A DNA stretch of 64,000 bases from Flavobacteriaceae bacterium (GCA_947457255.1 CANGUZ010000001.1:1-64000); one strand, 5' to 3'. Positions 43,214-54,300 are shown, counted from the first letter of the stretch. The notes: generated from the sequence alone by a model not told the origin. Made by a program: numbers and translations.

Positions 43214-43244
43214 AAAAGCGAAACAGAAATGTTTCGCTTTTTTT
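43214..43244 (+). terminator. Intrinsic terminator of tRNA-Pro
   Basis: AAAAGCGAAACA (43214-43225) pairs with TGTTTCGCTTTT (43230-43241) around a GAAA loop, followed by T residues. Confidence 0.85.
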
Positions 43245-43335
43245 ATGTCAGTTTCAAAAAAACATTTACAAAAACAAAATTCACTCTCAATTAAATTCCT
43301 ATTTTTGTATTTAACTAATACAACACAACTAATAT

Positions 43336-43944
43336 ATGCTAATTATTGGAATTGCTGGCGGAACAGGTAGCGGAAAAACTACCGTGGTACACCAAATCAT
43401 GAATGAATTACCTGAAACTGAAGTCGGTATAATTTCACAAGATTCTTACTATAAAGAAACTCACAATCTAAACTTTGACGAACGTGCCTTAATCAATTTC
43501 GATCATCCAAGAGCAATAGATTTTGAATTACTTGTTGCTCATCTCAAAGAGCTAAAAGAAGGAAATACTGTAAATCAACCGGTGTATTCTTTTTTAAAAC
43601 ACAATAGAACCGATGATACTATACTTACACATCCCCGAAAAGTGATGATTGTGGAGGGAATTCTAATTTTAGCAAATCCTGAATTAAGAGATTTATTTGA
43701 TGTGAAAATTTTTGTTCATGCTGATTCTGATGAAAGATTAATTCGACGATTAAAACGTGATATTGCCGAGCGCGGCCGTGATATGGAAGAAGTTTTAAAT
43801 CGATACCAAACCACTTTAAAACCGATGCACCAACAATTTATTGAACCTACAAAAGCATTTGCGGATATTATAATTCCAAACGACAAATACAACACAGTTG
43901 CCATAGATGTTGTTCGTGCAGTAATTAATCAAAGGATATTGTAA
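43336..43944 (+). CDS. udk: Uridine kinase
   Basis: A 202-aa uridine/cytidine kinase of pyrimidine salvage: Walker A GGTGSGKTT at residues 8-16, the SQDSYYK substrate motif, NFDHPRAIDFELL, NQPVYSF and IVEGILIL (Walker B-like), plus the lid RRLKRDIAERGRD. Length and motifs are normal. A -7 box (TATTTTTG, 43300-43307) precedes it. The divIC-like gene follows after 32 bp, probably in the same transcript. Confidence 0.95.
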   Translation: MLIIGIAGGTGSGKTTVVHQIMNELPETEVGIISQDSYYKETHNLNFDERALINFDHPRAIDFELLVAHLKELKEGNTVNQPVYSFLKHNRTDDTILTHPRKVMIVEGILILANPELRDLFDVKIFVHADSDERLIRRLKRDIAERGRDMEEVLNRYQTTLKPMHQQFIEPTKAFADIIIPNDKYNTVAIDVVRAVINQRIL

Positions 43945-43976
43945 TTTTTCGTATATTTATAGTAATTTAAACTGAA

Positions 43977-44309
43977 ATGGCAAACCCATATAAAGACACA
44001 TCTTGGTTCAAATTTTTAAGTAACAAATACGTTTGGGTATTGTTGTTTTTTTGTACTTGGATGTTGTTCCTAGACAATTATTCTTACTTTGATCATCGAA
44101 TATTAGATGCCGAAATAAATGATTTAGAAAATAATAAAAAATACTATCAAGAAGAAATAAAAAAAGACCAAGAGAATATAAAATTGCTCAAGAATCCGGA
44201 TCAGATAGAAAAATATGCGCGTGAAAAATACTATATGAAAAAAGATAGTGAAGATATTTACATTATCGAATTTGACGGTGACACTATCAGAGAAGAAGGA
44301 GGAATATAA
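43977..44309 (+). CDS. FtsB/DivIC-like septum formation protein
   Basis: A 110-aa bitopic membrane protein: one hydrophobic helix (about 16-32, YVWVLLFFCTWMLFLDN) followed by a coiled coil (about 42-75, DAEINDLENNKKYYQEEIKKDQENIKLL) and the short conserved C-terminal element DQIEKYAREKYYMKKDSEDIYIIEFD. This architecture is that of FtsB/DivIC, which link FtsL and FtsQ at the division septum. It lies between udk and the mutase genes, the usual order in flavobacteria as I recall. Confidence 0.9.
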   Translation: MANPYKDTSWFKFLSNKYVWVLLFFCTWMLFLDNYSYFDHRILDAEINDLENNKKYYQEEIKKDQENIKLLKNPDQIEKYAREKYYMKKDSEDIYIIEFDGDTIREEGGI

Positions 44310-44359
44310 CAAAACGGTTAAATACTATTTAGGAAACAAAAGCTATAAATAAACATATT

Positions 44360-45724
44360 ATGCCAAAAAATTTATTTAAAGATTTTAACTTCGTTTCCTC
44401 TAAACAATGGAAACAACAAATACAGTTTGAACTCAAAGGAGCCGATTATAATGAAACCTTAATTTGGAATTCACCAGAGAACATTCAAGTAAAACCGTTT
44501 TATCATAACGATGAATGTAACGATACAATAACTTTAAATACTAAAGCTTCTGAATTTAAAATTTGTCAAAACATCTTTGTTTATGATGTAGAAAAATCAA
44601 TTCAAAGAGCTAAAGAAAGCTTAGAACGTGGTGCCGAAAGTATTCTATTTACAATTGAAGATGAAAAAACTGATGTAATAAAACTCTTAGAAAGTCTTAC
44701 TTTAAACACAACTCCAATCTACTTTGATTTAAAATTTTTATCCATCGATTTCGTAAAAAAAATCGAAATTACTGCCAAAGAAAAAAGGGCCACTGTATTC
44801 CTAAATCTTGATCCTATTGGACAATTAGCTAAAGATGGCAATTGGTATTCAACTCCAGAAAAAAACAATTTCGAAACTTTAAATACACTTACAAAAACGC
44901 TAACAAATTGCTCCGTTTTAAGCATAAATAGTAGTTTGTATCAAAATGCAGGTGCGAATATAGTGCAACAAATTGCCTATAGTTTGGGACATGTAAATGA
45001 ATACTTTATTAGAATCTCAAACATTAACCAGCCTATTGTTTTCCAAGTCTCAGTTGGAACTAATTACTTTTTTGAGATTGCTAAACTTAGGGCATTACGG
45101 TTACTTTTTAACTTAATTGCAAAAGAATACGACCATCATTTAGATTGTCATCTACTGGTTACATCAACCAAAAGAAATAAAACCATCTACGATTATAATG
45201 TGAATTTATTGCGAACAACAACTGAATGTATGTCGGCAATACTCGGAGGTGCCAACGCAATTGCAAACTTACCCTATGATGCTTTGTATCATAAAGACAA
45301 TGAATTTGGAGATAGAATTGCGCGTAATCAATTATTAGTTCTCAAACATGAAAGTTATTTTGATAAAGTCAATAATCCCGCTGACGGAAGTTATTATATA
45401 GAAAGTTTGACCCAACAATTAGCAGAAAAATCATTAGCATTGTTTAAAGACATCGAAGCCAATGGTGGTTTTCTAAAACAACTAAACGAGGGAATTATTA
45501 AACGAAAAATTCAAGAAAGTGCTGATAAGGAACAAGAATTATTCGAATCAGGAAAAGAAGTTTTGTTGGGCACCAATAAATATCCAAATAAAGAAGACAA
45601 AATGAAACACGATTTAGAACTTTTTCCTTTTGTAAAAAACAAGCCAAGAAAAACTTTGATAACTCCAATTATTGAAAAAAGACTAGCTGAGAAAACAGAA
45701 CAGGAAAGGTTGAACTTAGAATAG
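44360..45724 (+). CDS. mutA: Methylmalonyl-CoA mutase small subunit
   Basis: A 454-aa small (non-catalytic or beta) subunit of methylmalonyl-CoA mutase. The TIM-barrel part is present, with LIWNSPENIQVKPFY, VSVGTNYFFEIAKLRALRLLF and TTECMSAILGGANAIANLPYDALYH. It lacks the C-terminal cobalamin-binding domain of full-length subunits (no DxHxxG motif), as common in Bacteroidota small subunits. It forms the heterodimer with MutB. The partner gene lies 600 bp downstream, separated by a toxin-antitoxin pair. Adenosylcobalamin and MeaB from the same window are needed for activity. Confidence 0.93.
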   Translation: MPKNLFKDFNFVSSKQWKQQIQFELKGADYNETLIWNSPENIQVKPFYHNDECNDTITLNTKASEFKICQNIFVYDVEKSIQRAKESLERGAESILFTIEDEKTDVIKLLESLTLNTTPIYFDLKFLSIDFVKKIEITAKEKRATVFLNLDPIGQLAKDGNWYSTPEKNNFETLNTLTKTLTNCSVLSINSSLYQNAGANIVQQIAYSLGHVNEYFIRISNINQPIVFQVSVGTNYFFEIAKLRALRLLFNLIAKEYDHHLDCHLLVTSTKRNKTIYDYNVNLLRTTTECMSAILGGANAIANLPYDALYHKDNEFGDRIARNQLLVLKHESYFDKVNNPADGSYYIESLTQQLAEKSLALFKDIEANGGFLKQLNEGIIKRKIQESADKEQELFESGKEVLLGTNKYPNKEDKMKHDLELFPFVKNKPRKTLITPIIEKRLAEKTEQERLNLE

Positions 45725-45769
45725 ATTTCAATTTAAATTCTTACATTTACCTATCAAAAATACTAAATT

Positions 45770-46003
45770 ATGGAAGCAATAAGACAAACCGTTAAAGTGG
45801 AAAATCATAAAATAAACATTACGTTACCAGATGGTTTTAATGCTGAAGAAGTAGATGTGATTATTTTACCCGCTAGTACAAAATATGAAATTCCACAATG
45901 GCAAATAGATGAAGTTAGGGAACGTACTATTGAGTATTTTAAAAATCCAAAAATTGCTTTAGATTTTGATGAAGTTATGAAGGAAATTGAAAATGGACTA
46001 TAA
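45770..46003 (+). CDS. Antitoxin-like small protein (partner of ParE-like toxin)
   Basis: A 77-aa protein beginning MEAIRQTVKVENHKINITLPDGFNAEEVDVIILPAS and ending [11 protein letters not shown]. The N-terminal strand-rich half with NHKINITLP and the helical C-terminus fit the small dimerising antitoxins that precede RelE/ParE genes in Bacteroidota. The following toxin overlaps it by 17 bp (or 11 bp with the alternative start). Exact family not assigned. It lies between mutA and mutB. Confidence 0.75.
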   Translation: MEAIRQTVKVENHKINITLPDGFNAEEVDVIILPASTKYEIPQWQIDEVRERTIEYFKNPKIALDFDEVMKEIENGL

Positions 46004-46295
46004 ACTCACAATTCTTCCTTTGGCTAAAATTGATCTTCAAGAAATTGCTTCTTGGTATGAAGTTATCAATAAAAATCTTGGAAGACGTTTCTTAAAATCT
46101 GTAAAAGACGAAATAGAAATTTTAAGAATTTACCCTCTTTTATATCAAACAAGATATGACGAAACAAGAGTTGCTTTAATACAAACATTTCCATATTTGA
46201 TACATTTTGAAATTGATAAAAAAGAAATAGTAATAAAAGCCATAATTCATACTTCAAGAAATACAAAAATTTGGAAGAATAGAAAAAATTATTAA
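45987..46295 (+). CDS. RelE/ParE family toxin
   Basis: A 102-aa ParE-like toxin: [66 protein letters not shown], the standard ParE pattern (helical hairpin, then strands ending in YLIHFEI) and a C-terminal strand with [12 protein letters not shown]. The second Met (45993) is an equally plausible start. Family members inhibit gyrase or cleave mRNA. The pair is wedged between the two mutase genes. Confidence 0.92.
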   Translation: MKMDYKLTILPLAKIDLQEIASWYEVINKNLGRRFLKSVKDEIEILRIYPLLYQTRYDETRVALIQTFPYLIHFEIDKKEIVIKAIIHTSRNTKIWKNRKNY

Positions 46296-46324
46296 AATCG
46301 AATTGCTTTATCATTCCACTTCAA

Positions 46325-48460
46325 ATGCAAATGAGAAAAAACCTCCAACATATAACTCTAAAATCAGAAGTCAAAAGTGAGAAGTTAAACTTTTCAGTAA
46401 GCGACAATTTTCTAACAGCTGAAAACATTGAACTAAAACCAAACTATTCTAAACAAGACATCGAAAATTTGGAACATCTTGGTTTTGGAGCTGGTTTTGC
46501 ACCAAACTTGCGTGGTCCTTATGCAACTATGTATGTGCGTCGTCCTTGGACCGTGCGCCAATATGCTGGATTTTCTACTGCCGAAGAAAGTAATGCTTTT
46601 TACAGACGAAATCTAGCTGCTGGACAAAAAGGATTATCCATAGCATTTGATTTGCCAACACATCGTGGTTATGATTCTGACCACGAACGCGTTGTGGGTG
46701 ATGTAGGAAAAGCAGGAGTTGCTATCGATACCGTTGAAGATATGAAAGTATTGTTCAATAAAATTCCGTTAGAAGAAATGTCGGTTTCCATGACTATGAA
46801 CGGAGCCGTTTTGCCTATAATGGCTTTCTATATTGTGGCTGCAGAAGAACAAGGTGTCCAGCCAGAACAACTATCAGGAACAATCCAAAATGATATTCTC
46901 AAGGAATTTATGGTTCGGAATACCTATATCTACCCGCCTACTCCTTCTATGAAAATCATTGCCGATATTTTTGAATATACGAGTAAAAAAATGCCAAAAT
47001 TCAATTCAATTTCAATTTCAGGCTATCACATGCAAGAAGCTGGAGCAACTGCTGATATAGAGATTGCATATACTCTTGCAGATGGATTAGAATATATAAA
47101 AACAGGGTTGAGCACGGGAATGAAAATCGATGAATTTGCTCCTCGCCTATCGTTTTTTTGGGGAATTGGCATGAACCATTTTATGGAAATTGCAAAAATG
47201 AGAGCTGCAAGAATGATTTGGGCTAAAATAGTAAAACAATTTCATCCAAAGGACGAAAAATCATTAGTACTCAGAACTCATTGCCAAACATCTGGCTGGA
47301 GCTTGACCGAGCAAGATCCTTTTAATAACGTAGCAAGAACAACAATTGAAGCTATGGCAGCTGCTTTTGGAGGCACTCAATCGTTGCATACAAACGCACT
47401 TGACGAAGCAATCGCTTTACCAACAGATTTTTCGGCACGAATCGCCAGAAATACTCAACTGTTTTTGCAGGAAGAAACTAAAATTACAAAAACTGTCGAT
47501 CCTTGGGCTGGTAGTTATTACCTAGAAAGTCTTACCGCTGAAATTGCAGAAAAAGCTTGGGCATTAATTGAAGAGGTAGAAGAACTTGGCGGAATGACAA
47601 AAGCTATTGAAGCAGGAATTCCGAAATTACGAATTGAAGAAGCTGCTGCAAGAAAACAAGCACGAATTGACAGTAACCAAGATGTTATTGTAGGTGTCAA
47701 CAAATACCGATTAGAAAAAGAAGATCCGTTGCATATTCTTGATGTTGATAATCAAATGGTTCGAAAACAACAAATTGAACAATTAGAGCATATAAAAGCA
47801 ACTAGAAATAAAGAAAAAGTACAAAACTCACTTGAAAAATTAACCCTTTGTGCACAAAATCAAGAAGGCAATTTGCTAGAATTAGCAGTAGATGCAGCAA
47901 GAAATAGAGCAACTCTTGGCGAAATTAGTTCTGCTTTAGAAACCGTTTTTGGCAGATATAAAGCACAAATTAAAACATTTAGTGGTGTGTATAGTAAAGA
48001 AATTAAAGACGATAAAAGTTTTGAAAAAGCAAAACAATTAGCAGATGAATTTGCAAAAAAAGAAGGGCGCCGACCACGAATAATGATTGCAAAAATGGGT
48101 CAAGATGGTCATGATCGTGGTGCTAAAGTTGTCGCTACTGGCTATGCCGATGTTGGTTTTGATGTAGATATAGGTCCATTATTTCAAACACCTTTCGAAG
48201 CTGCTAAACAAGCTGTAGAAAACGACGTTCACATTCTTGGCGTTTCTTCACTAGCTGCTGGGCACAAAACACTTGTTCCTCAAGTCATTGAAGAACTAAA
48301 AAAATTCGGACGTCAAGATATTATGGTTATTGTTGGAGGAGTAATACCTCACCAAGATTATCAATTTTTATTTGATGCTGGTGCTGCAGCTGTTTTTGGA
48401 CCTGGAACTAAAATAAGCGAGGCAGCGATTAGTATATTGGAGATTTTGATTGCAGAGTAA
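46325..48460 (+). CDS. mutB: Methylmalonyl-CoA mutase large (catalytic) subunit
   Basis: A 711-aa adenosylcobalamin-dependent mutase catalysing the reversible interconversion of methylmalonyl-CoA and succinyl-CoA. The TIM barrel contains [35 protein letters not shown], and [19 protein letters not shown]; the C-terminal cobalamin-binding domain (about 575-705) has the base-off ligand motif DGHDRG near residue 595, VSSLAAGH and [10 protein letters not shown]. All catalytic regions are present. The first 25 residues ([12 protein letters not shown]) are variable and encoded by repeat-like DNA. It works with MutA upstream. Confidence 0.97.
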   Translation: MQMRKNLQHITLKSEVKSEKLNFSVSDNFLTAENIELKPNYSKQDIENLEHLGFGAGFAPNLRGPYATMYVRRPWTVRQYAGFSTAEESNAFYRRNLAAGQKGLSIAFDLPTHRGYDSDHERVVGDVGKAGVAIDTVEDMKVLFNKIPLEEMSVSMTMNGAVLPIMAFYIVAAEEQGVQPEQLSGTIQNDILKEFMVRNTYIYPPTPSMKIIADIFEYTSKKMPKFNSISISGYHMQEAGATADIEIAYTLADGLEYIKTGLSTGMKIDEFAPRLSFFWGIGMNHFMEIAKMRAARMIWAKIVKQFHPKDEKSLVLRTHCQTSGWSLTEQDPFNNVARTTIEAMAAAFGGTQSLHTNALDEAIALPTDFSARIARNTQLFLQEETKITKTVDPWAGSYYLESLTAEIAEKAWALIEEVEELGGMTKAIEAGIPKLRIEEAAARKQARIDSNQDVIVGVNKYRLEKEDPLHILDVDNQMVRKQQIEQLEHIKATRNKEKVQNSLEKLTLCAQNQEGNLLELAVDAARNRATLGEISSALETVFGRYKAQIKTFSGVYSKEIKDDKSFEKAKQLADEFAKKEGRRPRIMIAKMGQDGHDRGAKVVATGYADVGFDVDIGPLFQTPFEAAKQAVENDVHILGVSSLAAGHKTLVPQVIEELKKFGRQDIMVIVGGVIPHQDYQFLFDAGAAAVFGPGTKISEAAISILEILIAE

Positions 48461-48491
48461 TAATTCATAAATAAAAACGCCTTCAACTTTT

Positions 48492-49655
48492 TCATTTATC
48501 ATTTTGTAAATTTTTAATTTCTGCTTGAAGTTTGTTAATAGTTCGTTTCGATTTTCTTGAATAAATTAAAACCAAAACAATAGCAAAAGTAGACATTATT
48601 GTTAGAATAACAATTCCAAACATATAGTTTGAATCACTACTTTTAAGTTTTTTAGTAACCTCAATTTGTTTTTCAATTAATAAATCACTGATTGACTTTC
48701 TTTCGTTGTCCTTAAGGTTTGTTTGTGTTTCTAGATATTTAGAATGATATTTTTGATAATTATCCCACTCCTTAATTGCTAAAAAATTTTCTGATAATCC
48801 TTTGTAAATTTCTTGATTCAAAACCAAATCATTCACACTACTCGAAATTTTTTCAGCCTCAAGTAATAACTCTATTGCTTGACTGTACTTTCCCTCGATG
48901 GTATATACTTGGGCCAATCCTTTATTTGCAAAAGCTCGAAGACTAACCGCGTTTACTTGTTTAGCATGTATTATGGATTCTAAAAAACTTTTTATTGCTA
49001 AATTATTATCATTCATCAAAATGTAACAATTGCCTTTATTATACTTTGCAATACTTAATTTACTAGCCGATTCATTTATATTTTTTGAGTGTGAAATTTC
49101 ATTAATACCTCGATCAAAAAAAGCTATTGCAATATCACAATTCAATTTTTCTTTATAAATAAAACCTCTTACAATGTAATTTATTCCCAAACTAGTGCGG
49201 ACTGAATCCCGATCTTGATATTGCAAACACAATTGTTCCGCTAGATCAAGATACTGAATCGCTTTGTCATAAATTTTTAGCTGATGGTATTGCACTCCTG
49301 CTTTGGTTATAACCATAACCTTCAACAGTTCATCATTCGATTTTGGCAATAGTTCATTTGCCTTTATAAGATATTCTAGTGATTTTTGATAATCTCGGCT
49401 TGAAGAATAAGCGTCAGAAATTAACTTATAACCTCGAATTTTCAAATCGATATTATTACCTGCATTCTCAACAATATTTTCACCAATAACAATCGCTCTT
49501 TTTGGATTACGATAAATTTCTTGAGCGCTAGCTTTAATTATACTATCTATTTTCTTTGAACTTTGAGCATATAAAAATTGAATTGAGGAAAAACCCAAAG
49601 TAATAAATAATGAAAAACAAAAACTTCTACTATTCTTAAACTTCAATTTAAACAT
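48492..49655 (-). CDS. TPR-containing membrane protein, HTH-less paralogue of the neighbouring regulator
   Basis: A 387-aa protein. N-terminal signal/anchor (about 13-30), a TPR region (about 50-320, with SDAYSSSRDYQKSLEYLIKANEL and YNKGNCYILMNDNNLAIKSF), a membrane helix (about 343-365, FGIVILTIMSTFAIVLVLIY) and a short cytosolic coiled tail (SKRTINKLQAEIKNLQNDK). It parallels the upstream TPR-AraC protein but lacks the DNA-binding domain. It overlaps that gene by eight bases, suggesting translational coupling and possibly joint function as a sensor complex (inferred). Confidence 0.82.
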   Translation of the reverse strand: MFKLKFKNSRSFCFSLFITLGFSSIQFLYAQSSKKIDSIIKASAQEIYRNPKRAIVIGENIVENAGNNIDLKIRGYKLISDAYSSSRDYQKSLEYLIKANELLPKSNDELLKVMVITKAGVQYHQLKIYDKAIQYLDLAEQLCLQYQDRDSVRTSLGINYIVRGFIYKEKLNCDIAIAFFDRGINEISHSKNINESASKLSIAKYNKGNCYILMNDNNLAIKSFLESIIHAKQVNAVSLRAFANKGLAQVYTIEGKYSQAIELLLEAEKISSSVNDLVLNQEIYKGLSENFLAIKEWDNYQKYHSKYLETQTNLKDNERKSISDLLIEKQIEVTKKLKSSDSNYMFGIVILTIMSTFAIVLVLIYSRKSKRTINKLQAEIKNLQNDK

Positions 49656-51234
49656 GGCTCGTTTCCCTTTCTTTTTTTAAGAATTCAATAAAAGTTATCG
49701 GAGCAATACCTGTTATCGATTTAAATATTGTAGCAAATGTACTATGAGATGAAAAACCTGAAGTTTCTGCTAAGTAACTTATTTTATAGTTAATAAAATT
49801 AGGATCTGATTTTAGTTTTTCAATAATAAAATTGATTCGAAGTTTGTTGATATAGGTATTGAAATTTACATGGTAATGCTTGTTGATAATTTCGGACAAA
49901 TATTTTGTATTGGTTTCGAATTGTCCTGATAAAACAGCCAGAGACATGTCATTATTTGTAAATTTTGAAGACGATTCAAACCTTTTTAACTTATTTAATA
50001 AAGCTTGCTCAGTTTCTATCGGAATAAAGATTTTTTTATTAGTTTCTTTCTTTTCAATATTTCTAATAATCAAATTATTACGAGTCACTTCGAGATAATT
50101 TATAATTTCTCTGAGCCTTCTTTTTTTCATATGAAAGCGATATGAAAATAGAGTACAAAAAAATAAAATTATAACAAAAATTATCAAAACCATATAAAAG
50201 GTAGAGCTATAATTTTTAATCTCCATCTTAAAATAGTTATCCTGGTTTTGGTTGATTAAATTATAAGCTGTATTAATAGCTTCTTGTTCCGTTCCTTCTA
50301 ATTGCGTATTTGCATATAAAAATTTAGTATTAAATGATTTATAATTAGAATTATCATTCAACGCTATGTAGTTAACCGTAAGTAGCTTACTTGAGGTTTC
50401 TGCCAAATATAAATTTTCAAAAGTTTTTGCAATATTTGATGCTTTTAGCAACACTTCTATCGCTTTCACGTATTCTTTTTGATGAAAATAAATTCCAGCC
50501 AGTCCGATTAAGGTATTGGCTTCGGCGAACTTGTTGCTAAAATTGCTTTTTGACAATAATTGCAATGCTTGTTTGAAAAAATAGTTCCCTTTTTCAAAAT
50601 CACTCAGACCACAGTAAATTTTACCTTTTGCAATTGAAAACAACAAATCAATTTCGGGATTTTGATTTGAATTTACTTTTGAAACATCCTGTTTTTTAAC
50701 AAGACTTAAGGCCTCTCTATATTTTTGCCTCTGTAAATTAGCATTTACTTTTTCTAAAACTATTTGAGAATTTAATAACTCATTTTCCTTACTATTGTTT
50801 ACAAACTCTAATTTTGTAGCTGCTTCTTCTAGATTTTTTTTAGCTTGATCTTCAATAAATAAAACTCTTAAAATTTCAGCTTTCGCTATAAAAATCTCTA
50901 CAGCATTCTTAGGGTCTAGGTCGTGAGGATTCTTATCCGCTTCATACAAATGAGTCAACGCTTTACTATAATCTGCTTTGGCTTTATAAATTGTAGCAAT
51001 TAAATAATTAATTTTTGCTTTCTCTTTACTTGAACTGGCATTGTTTAACAACAGAAAAGCAATTTTTAAAGCTTCATTTGGTTTCGAATTGACCAAATCT
51101 TCTGATTCATTATACAATACTTGTTGTTTTAAAACAGTTTGTGCGATACTAATATTCGTAAAAAAAACTACTGTAAAAAGAAGTAAAGCATTACAACAAA
51201 ATGAAATGAAATTTTTCTCAACTATACTCTTCAT
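49648..51234 (-). CDS. Membrane-spanning TPR-AraC transcriptional regulator
   Basis: A 528-aa fused regulator. Parts in order: N-terminal signal/anchor (about 10-32), periplasmic TPR region (about 35-310), membrane helix (about 345-367, FYMVLIIFVIILFFCTLFSYRFH), a linker (about 370-410), and a C-terminal AraC-type HTH_18 domain (about 420-525, VLSGQFETNTKYLSEIINKHY, KISYLAETSGFSSHSTFATIFKSITGIAPITFIEF). Such one-component membrane regulators sense the periplasm and act on DNA near the membrane. The neighbouring T9SS surface genes at 51-64 kb are plausible targets (inferred only from position). Confidence 0.88.
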   Translation of the reverse strand: MKSIVEKNFISFCCNALLLFTVVFFTNISIAQTVLKQQVLYNESEDLVNSKPNEALKIAFLLLNNASSSKEKAKINYLIATIYKAKADYSKALTHLYEADKNPHDLDPKNAVEIFIAKAEILRVLFIEDQAKKNLEEAATKLEFVNNSKENELLNSQIVLEKVNANLQRQKYREALSLVKKQDVSKVNSNQNPEIDLLFSIAKGKIYCGLSDFEKGNYFFKQALQLLSKSNFSNKFAEANTLIGLAGIYFHQKEYVKAIEVLLKASNIAKTFENLYLAETSSKLLTVNYIALNDNSNYKSFNTKFLYANTQLEGTEQEAINTAYNLINQNQDNYFKMEIKNYSSTFYMVLIIFVIILFFCTLFSYRFHMKKRRLREIINYLEVTRNNLIIRNIEKKETNKKIFIPIETEQALLNKLKRFESSSKFTNNDMSLAVLSGQFETNTKYLSEIINKHYHVNFNTYINKLRINFIIEKLKSDPNFINYKISYLAETSGFSSHSTFATIFKSITGIAPITFIEFLKKERETSHV

Positions 51235-51272
51235 TAATCACAAAGTATTTTAAACAATTAAAAAACAGATTA

Positions 51273-51280
51273 CAAATGTA
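51273..51280 (-). promoter_or_regulatory. Candidate -7 box of the TPR-AraC gene
   Basis: TACATTTG on the minus strand, 39 bp upstream of the start codon. No good -33 at proper spacing. Confidence 0.45.
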
Positions 51281-51292
51281 TATAAATCAAAT

Positions 51293-51326
51293 AAAAAAAT
51301 GCCATTCTCTCGAACGGCATTTTTTA
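51293..51326 (-). terminator. Intrinsic terminator of the type B adhesin gene
   Basis: AAAAAATGCC (51294-51303) and GGCATTTTTT (51316-51325) form a perfect stem with T runs, just beyond the adhesin stop. Confidence 0.8.
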
Positions 51327-51344
51327 TCTACTCTTTAAAATCAA

Positions 51345-54300
51345 TTATCGCTTCATTGCAAAATGCGACTTGAAAATTTTATTTATTCCTGATTCAAAAT
51401 ATTCTATTATAAACCAGTAATCTGTTGATGGTAACAATTGCCCATTATAAGTTCCGTCCCAACCTGTTCGAGAAGTGTTAATATTATAAATTAATTTACC
51501 ATAACGATCGTAAATAAATATTTTTGTTCTTGAATCTTTTTCTAATCCAACAATATTCCAAGTATCGTTGATGCCATCTCCATTAGGAGTAAAAAATTTT
51601 GGAAATCCAATAATTACTACTTTCTTACTTAAATTGGTACACCCATTAGTATCTCTAACAGTAATTACATGAGGCCCTGGTGCAACATTTGTAAATAATT
51701 CAGAAAATTGAAAAGGTTCATCATCTATTTGATACTCATATATTCCGTTTCCGCCTATTACTTGTGCAAATATTGTTGCATTTTCACTAAATGTTGGTGA
51801 TTGAGTTGTTATTAAATCTAAACCTGGAAACGATTCTTTAATAATTGCTTTGTCAGGCAACGAAATACAACCTGAAACTGTTTGTTTCGCAATTACTTCA
51901 TAAATACCTGCATCATCTGTTTCATAACGATTATTAGTAGCACCTAAAATTCGTTGTCCGTTAAGGAACCATTCAAAATTATGCAAAGTATTATCTAAAA
52001 CTGTATCTAAAATAATGTTTTGAGAAGGAATTCCAGTTGTAGCATTTACACATAATACTGCATTATTAATTACTGGTTTTGGCAAGGCGTTTACATTTAC
52101 TATCCTATTTATTTCTAAACCTTTACAGCCATTTGCAGTGGGGAAAATTTTATATGTGGCTATTCCTGATTCTGCTCCAATAGTATTAAGAAATTGATTG
52201 TTTATATCTCCAAAACCACTTTTTGCTCCAGTAATATTACTTGATTCAACCGTCCATTCAAAAGAAATATCAGAACTGTTTGACAACAATTCGATGTCAG
52301 TATATTGACCGCTACAAATATTTGATTCTATTTTTCCGTTTACTTGCGGAGATGGATTAACCGTAATAGTTACTATTTTTGGTAATCCAGCACAACCAGA
52401 AGTTAAAGCTACAGAATAGGTTACTGTTCCCTGTGCATTTCCTGTAGTGGATAGTTTTTGAACAATTGTATTTCCGCTACCATTAACTGCTCCAGAAACT
52501 CCTGACTCAATTACTGTCCAGCTAAGAGCTGATGATGGATTACTCGACAAAACAATATTAGTATCTTCACCAGAACAAATTGTTTGTGTTTCGGGTGTTG
52601 CTGTTATAGTTGTACTCGAACCTATAGTTACTATAGCATCACCTGATAGAGTCTGGTTACAACTTGGGGTTCCTGTCGATGTTATGCTTTTAAGTGAATA
52701 AATTGTATTTGAAGTCAATGAACCTGTATTTACTTGTGCCTTACCTACACCATTTAGATTTACAATTTGATTCGAGCCATTATTAATGGTATACACAGCT
52801 GTGGCATTTGGAGTTCCGTCAAAATCAATAATTGAAGAAGCTCCAAAACAAATTGTTTTAGTTCCTGAAATTGAAACCGTGGGCAAATTTAAAACTGAAA
52901 CAGTAGCTATAGCATTTAAGGATTGTGTACATAATAAATTAACACTTATTAACTCGTAAACTGTAGTTGCATTAATTAGAGGTGTAGTTATACTGGCTGA
53001 TCCTAAAGCATTTAATGATAGGGTTTGATTGGCTCCAGCATTTATTTTATAAGTTGCTATACTATTGGGAGTTCCAGTAAAATTTATTGTGGTTGAAGTT
53101 CCTGCGCAAATAGGGCTTATGGCTGAAATACTAGCAGATGGAAAAGGATTTACCTTAACAATTGCAGAATCTGAAAGACTTTGAGTGCAAACTAATGTTC
53201 CTGTTGTAGCAATACTAATTAACCTATATGTCGTATCGGAATTTAATACTGGTGTGGTTAAAAGTGCTGTCCCTGATGAGTCTAATCTAATTGTTGCATT
53301 GGGTCCAAAATCAGCGCTATAAGTTACTGTTGTGTTTGGTATTCCTTTAAAAGTGATATCAGAAGTACTTCCGATACAAATTGGGGTTATAGAAGATATA
53401 CTTGCAGTTGGTAAAGGATTTACCGTTATTGAGAACTGATCTGTTAGAGTACGACTGCAAAACGGACTAACCGACGAAGTAACACTAATCAAAGTATACA
53501 CAGTATTTATAGTTAAAACTGGTGAATTAATCATTGTAGTTCCAGTCCCGTCAATAGTAACCGTTTGATTCGAACCACCATTAATAGTATACACTACAAT
53601 TGAATTTGGTGTACCATTAAATGTAATCATTGTTGTGATTCCAGAACAAATTGTTGTAGTTCCAGAAATAGAAGCCGTTGGTAAAACGCTGAAAGTAACT
53701 GTTTTTGAATCTCTTATGCTAGTAGACTGTGAACAAATAACATTACCTCCAGAGTCTAGAATTTTTACTGAAAGTAATTCATAAATTCTATTTGCCGTTG
53801 GGGTTTCCGTTATTTCAAATTTTCCAGAACTGTCAAGAAGAGCCGACTGAATCAAACCATTATCAATAGTATAGTCTATGCTTGCCTCTGGCGTTCCTGA
53901 GAAAGATACGGTTACCGATTCGCCAGAACAAATTGAGGATTTAGAAACACTAATTGAAGCTGTTGGAACAGGAAAAACCACTAAATCAAAGTCAGTTATG
54001 TTATTACAGCCCGTTGTATTATTGGTAACCTTAGCATATATATTTTGAGGGTTTATAGTATTTGCTAAAATAGGACTTAAAGGCAGTACACCATCAATTG
54101 CATCTTCTTTTTTAGAGTGAAAAGTAATTGTATTGTTTGTCAAATCCGAATTTATCTGATTTCTGACGGTATTTAAATCAAAGATTCCAACATTAGGAGT
54201 ATTACTGCACGTTTTATAATCTGAAATTGTATTTGCACTTGGCGGAGTTGCAAATGCCCCGCTATTTAAAGTTGCAGTTCCAGTCCAAGATAATTCGAAA

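Noticed and set aside
43125..43370. Open frame of 81 codons across the tRNA-Pro gene and udk start
   Set aside because: Its sequence is a translation of the tRNA, and it overlaps a clear tRNA and the udk gene.
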